A DNA stretch of 64,000 bases from a virus: the IMG/VR virus record IMGVR_UViG_3300021371_000013, positions 1-64,000 of that record. The stretch is one strand, 5' to 3'. The position numbers and the translations under genes were made by a program. This document shows, piece by piece, positions 25,901 through 34,936 of the stretch. Positions within the stretch are counted from its first letter, which is position 1. Every line of letters starts with the position of its first letter. A model generated the notes under the pieces. The model was not told the origin of the DNA, ran no database searches, and saw only the letters and a list, made by a program, of their open reading frames with translations.

Positions 25901-28900
25901 TTGAGCGGTACCAATAAGTGCATTAGCAAAAGCGTGATACGACAGCGTATATCCTGCGCTACTATTTTTAGCAACAATAAAATCACCATCATTAAATTGT
26001 TCCAGTTTATCAAATCCATCTGATCCAGCGGGATGAGTATTACTTCCACTATACTGACTAGAATCATAATCCCACCAAACATACCCCGACTTCTCGTAAC
26101 CCAAAGTACCCGCAGATATATCGTACTTTTCTCCATTTAACCATACATCATGCTGTGCCCAAGATAATATTCCTTTGTTATAGTTATAATTAAATGGATC
26201 AGGAGGATCAAGAGCTATTGTGTTTTTAAATTCTGTGGTTATATTTTTTTGAAAATCAACAACATCGGTTGTTTGAACACCCCCAAGAATAAGCTCCAAT
26301 CCCTCAACATAATCCGCGTCAGGATCAGAGCTTCCAATAAACTTGCTTTTATTTCCTGCTTTATCTACAGCGCGAACCCAAAAATAACCAACGTCTCCTT
26401 GATCTCCAATATAAGAAGTTTCAATACTAGGAGAATTTGCGGAAACATTAAATATGCTTGTTGCGTTTGTTATTGATTTACCTGGATCAATAGCATCTGG
26501 CGGTATATTTTCTGATGCACCAATTGTAGATTTAATATCACCAACAAACCTTCTATATCCAGAATTATCATCAACAGCCCAATTTTGATTATTATCTTGT
26601 AATATTTTCTCATTACCGAGCCAAACTTCGTAATGACTCAGATCATTTGGCGGAATATCTATTATACCATTATCTGATATTTGAGATCCGGGCATACTCC
26701 AATTTAAAAAATATGTAGTAAAAGCAGTGCTTCCATTAAAGTTTAAAACTGGCCCAGGTATATCATCTTCAGTCAAACTTATTACAGGTCCAGGAACACC
26801 ATTTTCACTTCTATTTGAATAATTACTAGGAATAACCTGTATCTTGTCTTCTATTTCATACAAATAACCGCTACCAAAATCATCAAATGGCAATATTTTA
26901 TAAAAATACCCAGCTCGCTCTTCTACTCCATTCACTGTATTAACTGGCGGATTATCAATTATCTCATTTATATTCACACCAAGCACTGCGTCAGCAGCAC
27001 CCAAAACCGTTTTAACTAAAGTTGAACCAACCTCATCTTCAGACATAAAAGGCAAACCTTGATCGTTTAGTATAGTAAAGTCAGCGACATTCGATCGGTA
27101 CAAATTAACTCGCGTAGTTTTTTCTCTTATGCCCTCGTCTGTATAATTGTATCTAAATTTTACCTTTGTAGCTTCAGACAGTGAATCTACAGGAGTTATT
27201 ATTTGCTTATTAAATCCATCATCAGTAATTGCCGGGGCATAATTAATTGCAGTGCGTCTTTTTTTATCTAATACATTTCCATTGATATCTATTATACCAA
27301 TTTCTATACCAACACTTCTTTTTCCACTTTCAGGAATACCAACATGCTTAAATACAAAATTATCATAATTGGTATTATTTTCCCACACAGGCTTCCACTG
27401 AGAAGATTCATAAGAAGAGTTTATCAACAAGCTTGAGTTTGTATAAGCTTCAATTGGGCCACCCACGGGATTGTCGCTTATACATTCATATACAGAGTTG
27501 TTGTTATATACAAAATCTCCGCTCTCATAACTTCTATTCAAGTAAGAAGAGAATTCTCCTATATTCTGACCATCGCTTGTATTTGCCCAAAATTGAGATG
27601 AATCACTTGGAATCTCTCCAATAGTTGAAGACACTCCGCTCCACACATCATTTTGATATACAACAAAATCTCCTTTATTATATCTTTTTTCGGTAGACCA
27701 ATTGGATACATTAAATTCATAAGCAGGAACAATAATCTCAAAAAATTCTTGAGCTTGAGCAAGAATTAAAGGACTTACTTTTTTCCAATTTACCTTATCT
27801 TGATTTGGGGCGCCCACATTAGAAGTGCCTATCAATTGATAATAATCACAAGAGACGTCATTAAATGCAGATAGCACACGCCATTTATTTAAATCAACAC
27901 CCGGAATAGTCATTTCGCTAGAATTTATATCAACAACTGCACTATAAATACTTCCTTCAAATAATACCTTTTCGCGCAAATCGTAACTTTTATTTTGATC
28001 AAAAATTTGAATATTTATATTTGGTGATACAACAATATTTCCAATAGTGTAATTATCATTCTCATTATATAAAGCAAAGCTACTCGGACCAAACTCTTGA
28101 ATGCAATTTAAAACATTATTTTGATAAGTAATTTTATCACTAACAACATAATCGTTAATTCTAGACCACTCATCGTATATAGGTTGAATACTATTTGTAT
28201 CAATCAATGACTCATACAATAAATTATTTTTTGCAAGCACAATATCTCCAACAACATATGAATTATCAGGATCGTAATCTTGATAATTACTAATATATCC
28301 ACCATCTTTATATATTTGATTATTTAGATCTCTTGTATACAAGAAAGAACTGAAATTTTTTGTGTTCGGTAGAGAAGCACTTATTGTTGTGTTGCCATCT
28401 TGATCTTCAATTAAAGATCTCGAATTAAAACCCTCAGTTAATCCGGTCAAAAATGTATTTGTGTCTACATTAAAAAGAGAACCACTGATACCAAGTATCA
28501 CCGGAACATCTGTTGAAGATAAAGGAAATCTATATTTATCTATATCTACAGAATTATTATCTTGATCAAGTACATCCCAATTAAATAAAAAATCATCCTC
28601 TTGTTCTCTGAATTCTATCTGACTCAACTTTAACTCAGAGAAAAATCCCTTTAATTCAGACCCATCAACACCTTTCTCAACAAGTAAATTTTCAGTCAAA
28701 TTAAAAACAGGACCCCCGCCATAATTATCAAATCCCTGTAATTGATAATAATACGAATATTGCCAATCTTGATCAAAATTAAAAGTAAAAGAATTTAAAT
28801 CAAAAGATTCATAAATGTAATCAACCTGATCACCAACCAACAACCAATTTGCAGTATTACCTGGATCAGCAGAAGAACTTTGTCGAGTATGAGAATTTAT

Positions 28901-29932
28901 GCATTCATAAATAAGTCCATCTGAATACAAAACCATATCTCCCTCAAAATACCTAGAACCAATAGTGAAGTCAAAAATTCTTGCATTACTTGATCGCTCC
29001 AAATAATCTTTTGAAGCAAGTAAGTCTTTGTTGTCATATATTTGATACTCAGAAGGCACACCCAACAATTTAATATTAACGCCCGAATAATCAGTATCAC
29101 CCTCTGCCCAAGAAAATGACATGCTAGAAGAAGATAATGATTCGCTAAAATTAAATATTGTGGGAACATGATTTTTTGCATATATTGTGCCTGTTGAAGT
29201 TGCACCAAAATAATCAACAGCTATCACATTCAAAGATACATTTCTTGATAAATCTAATGAATCAAACGTATCTTGACTAATATTAAAATTGAATTGCTTA
29301 TAATTACTCAAGACATCATCTATATTTCCTGGAGCAGTATTTAGGTCTGACGACAAAGAAGTTGCGGTATCTGATAGTGGGTCCAATTGAGAAAAATCAA
29401 TCTTTTGATCACCATCAAACAACTCAACCCTAAACCCAGAAAACATTGGATCATTTATCAAATCATAATCAACAACTTGCCCCTCCAAAGCATGACCTAT
29501 TGGAGGATTTAATTTCCAGGAAAATTCAATTTCTCTATCTATATATTCAGAATCAACAATCAATTGATTTGAATCCAAAGAAGCAGACTTTTTAACACTA
29601 GTACCAATTTTACTACCTTCAGGCAAATTGTCAACCCGGATGTTGGCAAAAGAAAATGTTCCACTAAACCTCGGGGGCTTAACATTTATTTTTTGTCTGA
29701 GAAATGAAGACCTAATCCCAACCAAATTTTCCGCAAACAATTTTACATCAAACTCTCCATAATTTCCCTCTAAAGATATAACCTTACTCGCCACTCCACC
29801 CACAAAATCAACAAGTGTATCTCCTCTTCCTAAATTATGGTCAAAAGAATAATTTTTAGAAGTGCCGATAATTTGGTATATTGCATCCAAATCGTTGACT
29901 ATAAATTCTATTGATATTGCAGTGGATAACAT
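22964..29932 (-). CDS. Giant tail-tip adhesin with carbohydrate-binding-like modules
   Basis: A 2322-residue protein. The N-terminal ~300 residues are FN3/Ig-like beta units. Between residues ~310 and ~850 at least five copies of a CBM5/12-like unit occur (FEGDMVLYSDGLIYEC, VVGDIVLAKNNLLYES, YNKGDFVVYQNDVWSG, YESGDFVYNNNSVYEC and similar). FN3-like domains follow. An AAITDAKIKTLTADKITAG segment near residue 1355 is the C-terminal signature of gpJ-type central fibres. Several further Ig-like domains follow, and the C-terminus has YadA-like head repeats (IIGGGSNSIEG, FIGAGQSNVINGG). It probably extends the J protein as the receptor-binding central fibre. Confidence 0.75.
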   Translation of the reverse strand: MLSTAISIEFIVNDLDAIYQIIGTSKNYSFDHNLGRGDTLVDFVGGVASKVISLEGNYGEFDVKLFAENLVGIRSSFLRQKINVKPPRFSGTFSFANIRVDNLPEGSKIGTSVKKSASLDSNQLIVDSEYIDREIEFSWKLNPPIGHALEGQVVDYDLINDPMFSGFRVELFDGDQKIDFSQLDPLSDTATSLSSDLNTAPGNIDDVLSNYKQFNFNISQDTFDSLDLSRNVSLNVIAVDYFGATSTGTIYAKNHVPTIFNFSESLSSSSMSFSWAEGDTDYSGVNIKLLGVPSEYQIYDNKDLLASKDYLERSSNARIFDFTIGSRYFEGDMVLYSDGLIYECINSHTRQSSSADPGNTANWLLVGDQVDYIYESFDLNSFTFNFDQDWQYSYYYQLQGFDNYGGGPVFNLTENLLVEKGVDGSELKGFFSELKLSQIEFREQEDDFLFNWDVLDQDNNSVDIDKYRFPLSSTDVPVILGISGSLFNVDTNTFLTGLTEGFNSRSLIEDQDGNTTISASLPNTKNFSSFLYTRDLNNQIYKDGGYISNYQDYDPDNSYVVGDIVLAKNNLLYESLIDTNSIQPIYDEWSRINDYVVSDKITYQNNVLNCIQEFGPSSFALYNENDNYTIGNIVVSPNINIQIFDQNKSYDLREKVLFEGSIYSAVVDINSSEMTIPGVDLNKWRVLSAFNDVSCDYYQLIGTSNVGAPNQDKVNWKKVSPLILAQAQEFFEIIVPAYEFNVSNWSTEKRYNKGDFVVYQNDVWSGVSSTIGEIPSDSSQFWANTSDGQNIGEFSSYLNRSYESGDFVYNNNSVYECISDNPVGGPIEAYTNSSLLINSSYESSQWKPVWENNTNYDNFVFKHVGIPESGKRSVGIEIGIIDINGNVLDKKRRTAINYAPAITDDGFNKQIITPVDSLSEATKVKFRYNYTDEGIREKTTRVNLYRSNVADFTILNDQGLPFMSEDEVGSTLVKTVLGAADAVLGVNINEIIDNPPVNTVNGVEERAGYFYKILPFDDFGSGYLYEIEDKIQVIPSNYSNRSENGVPGPVISLTEDDIPGPVLNFNGSTAFTTYFLNWSMPGSQISDNGIIDIPPNDLSHYEVWLGNEKILQDNNQNWAVDDNSGYRRFVGDIKSTIGASENIPPDAIDPGKSITNATSIFNVSANSPSIETSYIGDQGDVGYFWVRAVDKAGNKSKFIGSSDPDADYVEGLELILGGVQTTDVVDFQKNITTEFKNTIALDPPDPFNYNYNKGILSWAQHDVWLNGEKYDISAGTLGYEKSGYVWWDYDSSQYSGSNTHPAGSDGFDKLEQFNDGDFIVAKNSSAGYTLSYHAFANALIGTAQISEAAITDAKIKTLTADKITAGQIKGHRIEIFHSGDNQSSNYGSIASVGFSGLQFSESEQGVLDQSVNGFVLSGDGSFAFQQGRGGLSFEEDELTIRGRLRQKNNKDYDFVDIDLSSSVIGYIETEDGFELDQTQADVSIDLTFRNSSVTSASHILIKIKDENNVSIKPVGQTVDAVNYLGDDWYRLDDLDQDGFEWNQVLNDSNGLKSSSISMSAAKFNEYINANNNGSEFITIYVSSVHSDLQKKASITRLVDGKAAESIRLSASSQIFKVNKYGSTIGDNEIIITADVQNTSKGIQWVSDVDDIKIYDVNDNEIPKTISGNINYVQNKIVKIKFNDFPEGQLTVKIGAATEAGTVSPSVSDEMTFIVVEDGSNEVSVVLSNENHTLSQISINNSLQLDPTDSGTDIEVFDGAQILKPYPESDYNDLTNKKGAYYVTNESTIGITEDPSPEEDLVNNKIIYEDIAIDDHAIKSASITFTIQGTKLNGEVFGSISKKQTFSVAQIGEDGKTAVTVELSSTHYAIRYSVDPVNENNLIADPANFTLTATPRNLEGATHTYAWKKDGSVISNQSQYQLTQNSSSATNGVVPAPMTYSVEISVDDDVVASDSITIIALKDGNIGRNGRTPTYRGNWTSLLEELDVGGVIKFEQTDTRGDIVEFDTGGGDNYWICTTPHWVKKVSSTKYSFSNDNSTFGTAYILTNAYWIADSDYWDQNWTNFGTELDNVATDILLTKEAYITNKLNIGGPKAGAIKSNGFIGGLIDTSNEDPGKWDAPPTSENYNPAGFVLAYDNTYDNTSAYFDVGGRVQSNGADISLPGGGFVKSYIRFNSSSGKLEIRGASVNNTSEEQIAVQLSVDQSSIDYGSPEDTLATFVGGGYANAISDPNNANSYQSLASSIIGGGSNSIEGRFSMIGNGYSNDCKDNFSAIVAGYNNRMTKGGEDNQGSNFIGAGQSNVINGGTNQAILAGQNNQIIYTL

Positions 29933-29935
29933 TTT

Positions 29936-32900
29936 TTATAAAGTTAAATCGGTAATAATTAAATCTTCTGGACTTTCAGGAGCATCCATATCTGCTTGCG
30001 GAGGAATTGGAGACCTAGGTTTTCTAGATACACCTTTTTTATCTATGAAATCAAACTTTGAGGAGTTGTACTCAAGACCAGTAACCTCGAATTGATTTTC
30101 AGCTATCTCTTTTACATTAAGGACTCTAAACAGTTGACCTTCTAAGTTTCTTTGTATTCTTGAATCCGGGCCAATAATATAATAAACACTGCCAATACTT
30201 TCTTGCCCTTCAATTTTCTGAAAATCTGAATATTGAATTGAGTCCAATATTGTTTTCTGGGCTGAAGAGTTTACAAGTTCAACAGCATTTTCATTCACAT
30301 ATACAACAGACCATCTACTATTTATAGAAGAGTCAAAAGAAGAATTAGAAGAGTTTACATTTTCTATATACAGAGTATTGTTTCCTTCTATATCTAAACC
30401 ATGTCCGTCAAAAAACTCAATCAAAACAGAATCTTCTCCTTGAATAGAATCATTTGAGGAAACAGAATGAAACTCCTTAATTCCAGAAGCGTGATAGCCA
30501 GGATTTTCATTGAAATCTATTTCTACATCAACAACTTCCTCTTGATTAAAATCTTCAGTAATTACATCTTCAACTTCAATTGAATCAACAAGAGACAAAT
30601 AGTAACCATATTGATTTATTCGAACAACTGGCAATAATTTTGAGTCTCCAAGTTGGTACATATCTCCAATTAAAAGCTGTTGTTCTTGTGGGTTTTCGTA
30701 TACAAAAAGACTCTCAATAACCTCTTTTGAACTCGAGGCGTATTGTACAGCAATCCACCTATTTATACTTAAAACATACCAATAACTATCTTTTATAATA
30801 TTGTTTGTCCAAAACCATCCAATATCTTTTTCAAAAAGCCACATTTGATCAAGATTAGAAACTTTCGTTCTTAACTGCTCGATATATACCCACTCCAATG
30901 TTGGACTAAAAATCCATTCATTATCTGCAGAAACGAATCCTAAAAAATCTGATTGAAGAAATTCTTGATTTTGCTGTTCCTGGGCACCCACAATCTCAAA
31001 CTGCTCCTGAGTCCAGTCAACAGAATCTCTTGTTCCAATCAGTCCTTTAATTGAATATGGAGCTCCTATATGTATTTGATTTAATGCGTCTTGCAGTTTA
31101 TCATTATTCTTATACATAAAATAGTGGTCGCCACCTTTATTTAAAAATCTATCTTTACCAATATCAAAAATATTAACAGTATCCTCTGAGTTGAATTTGT
31201 ATATTTTAAAAGTATGCTTGGTTAGATCGGTAACTTTATATATAAAACCTTCTTCAATTCCTCCAGGCAAAATACCCTCCGAAATAAATGCTATTTCTTC
31301 TGCTTCATCAAGACCATGATTAAAACACTTTATTATATTTGTGTTAGTATCAACAGTAAAGTCTTTTTTGTAGTTTATATTAGTTATGATTGTTTTTGAT
31401 TGTTCTATATTTTGTGCACTTACGGTTTTAATTGAACTTATTGATCCATTAAATCTTAATATTTGAGGTGTATTTACAGATTCAATTTCAATATCTTGAT
31501 CCTCTTCACTATTATAAACATTATAGGAATTGGAGGTTATAGAAGATTTCCCTTCCATAGACTTTATGCTTTCATTACTCAATCCACAGGAAACAGAAAA
31601 TTCTATATTCGATACGCTCGGACAATCTTTTATAGATTTATCTATTACTACATATGGAGAAGCTGACTGAATCATCTGTCCGTTAATATTATAGTTTCTA
31701 CCTTCGTATACCCCCAATACTCTACCACTTTTATCTTTACCAGCCCTATATTCATCAGAAACCTCAAACACCGACCCTGGTATTAAATAACTCGCTTCTT
31801 GACCCGCTGTAAACTTAATTGTTTCAGTTTCTAGTTGAGATGTAAACAAAACCCATTTCGCCAACCTTCTGGCTTGAGACTCGGAAGTTATACCAAACCC
31901 AAGAGTTTCATTTTCTATATATCCAAGCTTTCTCATACCCTCAGGGTCTTCTTCGTAAACCAAATCTGGTTTAAAATTTTTATATTTATTATTAAACCTA
32001 ACCATCGAAGCAGTAATTCTTTTGTTTTTATTCATTCCAGAATAAGCAAAACCAGTTTTTGATACATTAGAATTATTAAACATCATGATTGTTTTTTTGT
32101 AGGCGTCTTGAGTTGTAAATATTTTCCCACCAGAATATGTGGCCATTCCTCTAAAAATAGCAGTCATAGAGTTTATCATATCTAAGGCTTTTGATCTATC
32201 AGTTAAATATATGTTTGTAGAAAACCTTGTCTCCAAAACTGGGTGATTTACCTGAACGGCACAAGCGCCAACAATCATTCTTGCTCCAGAATCCTCACCA
32301 ATAAAAGATACTCCTGTTTCATCTAAAACTGGGCCCCTGACTAAAATTTTTTTCGTTAAAGGGTTGGCAGATAAAACAGTTCTCTCCTCCACGACGTACT
32401 CTTTTTGCCGCTTCGCAGATCTATTTTTAATAATGTCAATCTGGCCATTATTTAATCTTTCATTATTAAATGAATGCTGATACATAAAAAACGCAATCTT
32501 TTTTCCTTTGTATGACCCACCATCCCCAAACTCAGACTTAAATATATCAGAAGAACTTTTATTGCTAATTCCAGCATCTATATGATTAGTGAAAGCATAC
32601 TCTCCAGACTCAAGAACCTTAAAAAACCCAGAATCTACTGTGATCTCGAAAGCTCCTGAAGACCCTTGATTACTTAATTTATTAAATGTCTCAAAAGGTT
32701 TTGGTATAGAATTTTCTGTATCAAAGGGGTAATCAGTTTGAACAAGCTCATCACAATACTTTGCCACTTTATACAATTGCCATTTATCGATATTTTCTTC
32801 TTCCAGTCCATATTTACCAAGTCCATATCTAAAATTATTTAGCAAATCAAAAAAAATCCAAGCCGGATTATCAGTCCAGTATTTATGCTGGTCAGATATT

Positions 32901-34534
32901 GTATGAATAGACTGATCACTAGATTCTTGACCTCTAAATAATCCATTCCAAGGACCAACATATTTTCTTGACAGAGGATCATAATTACTAGGCACTAAAA
33001 CTTTTTTAAGCTTTAAATGATAAGACCGACTAGGAACATTTGAAAAATTTTTACTATCAAAAGTTATCCTAGTAGCAGCAGTATGAGGATATAGCATTTT
33101 ACTTTCTACAATCTCCTCAACATGAGCAAGCTGCAAATTCCTAACGTTTTCTAGCCCCCCTACGTCGTCATCTTTAACCGAAGGATCGTATTCGGCGCTT
33201 AGTTTCACAATTTTAAAAATAATCCCCCCAACTTTTTCGCTAGTAGTATTTAGTCTATTAAAATTAACATCTATGTCAAATTGATAAGGAGATGTTGCTA
33301 TCCCTGTCAAAGAAAAACCTGAGCCAGCTCCTTTTTTAACAACTCCAGATGCTTGACGAAATGTAGAACTACACCCAGAACGAGAAGCTAGTATATTTAC
33401 AAAACTGTTATCTCTGTATATATAGATTCCAAAGTAAACTGAATTCTCAATCCGAATAGCCTCTCTATCTTTTTTGCCTCCAACAATAACTGTCTTAGAT
33501 AACTCAGCCTTAAAAGAAAAGGTTACTTTTGAAACGTTTTCGTTTAAAACTACATGGCTAATTGCCCTGCCCCCCGAATTTTCTACGTCACCCAAAGAAG
33601 TGTATCTGGTTTTATTGTATGGAGATGCGCCATAAAGCATTTGGTCATAATCAATTATACTTGAAATAGAATTGGAGAGTATTTTGCTATCCATCTGACC
33701 TCCAAGCTTTATATCGGGCGGAAGTTCATCTTCTTTTTCACTTAGAATATAATTAAATGTTCCATTTCCATCTATAGACGTATTTTTGATTTGAACGTCA
33801 TTCAAAAATATACCTTCTCGCATATCTCCGCCAGATATCGGGCCTCCATATTTACCAACAAAACCTTCTATGGGACCTTCAGACAGTAAATCAACATATG
33901 TTATTTCAGTGTAAGACTCTAAAGCTGTCGAAGAAACACCTTTTCTTGTAACTTTTTTAGGAGAAGAATAAAGAGGCATACTTCTTTTTGTTGCAGAAAC
34001 ATTCGTAGATCCTATTTTTACCCTACCATAGCCAACAGGCACAGGAATTCCTTGAGCGGTTCTATTGGTAGCTCCTTGAAGTAAAAAAGATTTGGTTGAA
34101 ACTGGTGCACTGGGAGTTGGAGATTTTGGAGGTTTAAAAAGCGCGTTCATTGCAACCTGAGTAACCGCCCCCCAAACCATAGAAGTAGCAATAGAAGCTA
34201 CTAAGCCTTTACCAAATATTCCTATCATAACTGTACTAACAAAACCTCCGTAAGTTTTTGGCACAAGATGGATCTCAGATTGCTTTAATTGAACATTATG
34301 AAAATCTGTGGTTAAAACATTTTCTTTTAGATCTTCTTTTGATTTAATTTTGTCGGGCGATTTTTTAAGAAAATAATAATCATCTCCCCTCAGGGAGTGA
34401 GTCAATATATAATCAATAAAACCTTCTTGATTCGCATCTATAGCACTAACAGCTTCTTGAGCAGAAGACACATCCAATCTCCACTTTTTACCAAAGCGCT
34501 TACCTAGCTTTCCGTGAAGATATACCGTTCTCAT
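29936..34534 (-). CDS. Fused tail-tip proteins I and J
   Basis: A 1532-residue protein. Residues 1-~110 match the ubiquitin-like tail assembly protein I (MRTVYLHGKLGKRFGKKWRL...AQEAVSAIDAN), followed by a Gly/Ala hydrophobic segment (~95-135) usual at the end of gpI. From ~145, ATNRTAQGIPVPVGYGRVKIGS and SEGPIEGFVG are the N-terminal hallmarks of lambda gpJ-type tip attachment proteins. In lambda, I and J are separate; here they are one polypeptide. Residues ~1190-1270 contain W-rich repeats (NEWIFSPTLEWVYI, MWLFEKDIGWFW, YWYVLSINRWIAV). It follows the L- and K-like genes, as in lambda. Confidence 0.85.
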   Translation of the reverse strand: MRTVYLHGKLGKRFGKKWRLDVSSAQEAVSAIDANQEGFIDYILTHSLRGDDYYFLKKSPDKIKSKEDLKENVLTTDFHNVQLKQSEIHLVPKTYGGFVSTVMIGIFGKGLVASIATSMVWGAVTQVAMNALFKPPKSPTPSAPVSTKSFLLQGATNRTAQGIPVPVGYGRVKIGSTNVSATKRSMPLYSSPKKVTRKGVSSTALESYTEITYVDLLSEGPIEGFVGKYGGPISGGDMREGIFLNDVQIKNTSIDGNGTFNYILSEKEDELPPDIKLGGQMDSKILSNSISSIIDYDQMLYGASPYNKTRYTSLGDVENSGGRAISHVVLNENVSKVTFSFKAELSKTVIVGGKKDREAIRIENSVYFGIYIYRDNSFVNILASRSGCSSTFRQASGVVKKGAGSGFSLTGIATSPYQFDIDVNFNRLNTTSEKVGGIIFKIVKLSAEYDPSVKDDDVGGLENVRNLQLAHVEEIVESKMLYPHTAATRITFDSKNFSNVPSRSYHLKLKKVLVPSNYDPLSRKYVGPWNGLFRGQESSDQSIHTISDQHKYWTDNPAWIFFDLLNNFRYGLGKYGLEEENIDKWQLYKVAKYCDELVQTDYPFDTENSIPKPFETFNKLSNQGSSGAFEITVDSGFFKVLESGEYAFTNHIDAGISNKSSSDIFKSEFGDGGSYKGKKIAFFMYQHSFNNERLNNGQIDIIKNRSAKRQKEYVVEERTVLSANPLTKKILVRGPVLDETGVSFIGEDSGARMIVGACAVQVNHPVLETRFSTNIYLTDRSKALDMINSMTAIFRGMATYSGGKIFTTQDAYKKTIMMFNNSNVSKTGFAYSGMNKNKRITASMVRFNNKYKNFKPDLVYEEDPEGMRKLGYIENETLGFGITSESQARRLAKWVLFTSQLETETIKFTAGQEASYLIPGSVFEVSDEYRAGKDKSGRVLGVYEGRNYNINGQMIQSASPYVVIDKSIKDCPSVSNIEFSVSCGLSNESIKSMEGKSSITSNSYNVYNSEEDQDIEIESVNTPQILRFNGSISSIKTVSAQNIEQSKTIITNINYKKDFTVDTNTNIIKCFNHGLDEAEEIAFISEGILPGGIEEGFIYKVTDLTKHTFKIYKFNSEDTVNIFDIGKDRFLNKGGDHYFMYKNNDKLQDALNQIHIGAPYSIKGLIGTRDSVDWTQEQFEIVGAQEQQNQEFLQSDFLGFVSADNEWIFSPTLEWVYIEQLRTKVSNLDQMWLFEKDIGWFWTNNIIKDSYWYVLSINRWIAVQYASSSKEVIESLFVYENPQEQQLLIGDMYQLGDSKLLPVVRINQYGYYLSLVDSIEVEDVITEDFNQEEVVDVEIDFNENPGYHASGIKEFHSVSSNDSIQGEDSVLIEFFDGHGLDIEGNNTLYIENVNSSNSSFDSSINSRWSVVYVNENAVELVNSSAQKTILDSIQYSDFQKIEGQESIGSVYYIIGPDSRIQRNLEGQLFRVLNVKEIAENQFEVTGLEYNSSKFDFIDKKGVSRKPRSPIPPQADMDAPESPEDLIITDLTL

Positions 34535-34555
34535 TTTACCTTAAACCTTGTATAT

Positions 34556-34936
34556 CTATACACCTACATTCTCATATAAGTAAAACTCATTATCTCTTAT
34601 GCTATATATGATAAAAGGAATGCACAATTCTTCACAACATTTTTTGTCGTAAGGAGATGGATCGCAACTTCCAATACAATGAGAATGAAATATGTACATC
34701 ACATCATAATCAACCAAAACCCTCGGGTTTAATATAAAGCTCGTTTGTTTTTTATCGCTCAGATTTTTACACCCAAGGGTATGGAGTGCGCCCGCGCATT
34801 CATAAACTATTCCGCAGACTTCTTGATTCGTTTTTTGTTTAGATATTTCGCGTATTTGATCAAGAATACTTTGAGAAAGTTTACTCGATATTATACTTTT
34901 CTGTTCCTGGAAACCCGCCAAATCGTAAGCCTTCAT
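34556..34936 (-). CDS. JAMM-domain tail assembly protein (lambda K-like, no NlpC/P60)
   Basis: A 126-residue MPN/JAMM metalloprotease domain. Glu46 (GIVYECAG), H84-x-H86 and Ser94-x-x-Asp97 give the complete E ... H-x-H-x7-S-x-x-D zinc motif (HSHCIGSC, DPSPYD). In lambda gpK this domain is joined to an NlpC/P60 peptidase, which is absent here. I chose ATG 34936; the longer frame to 34981 would need a TTG. It overlaps the L-like gene upstream by 56 nt and lies just before the I-J fusion. It probably acts in tail-tip maturation. Confidence 0.82.
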   Translation of the reverse strand: MKAYDLAGFQEQKSIISSKLSQSILDQIREISKQKTNQEVCGIVYECAGALHTLGCKNLSDKKQTSFILNPRVLVDYDVMYIFHSHCIGSCDPSPYDKKCCEELCIPFIIYSIRDNEFYLYENVGV

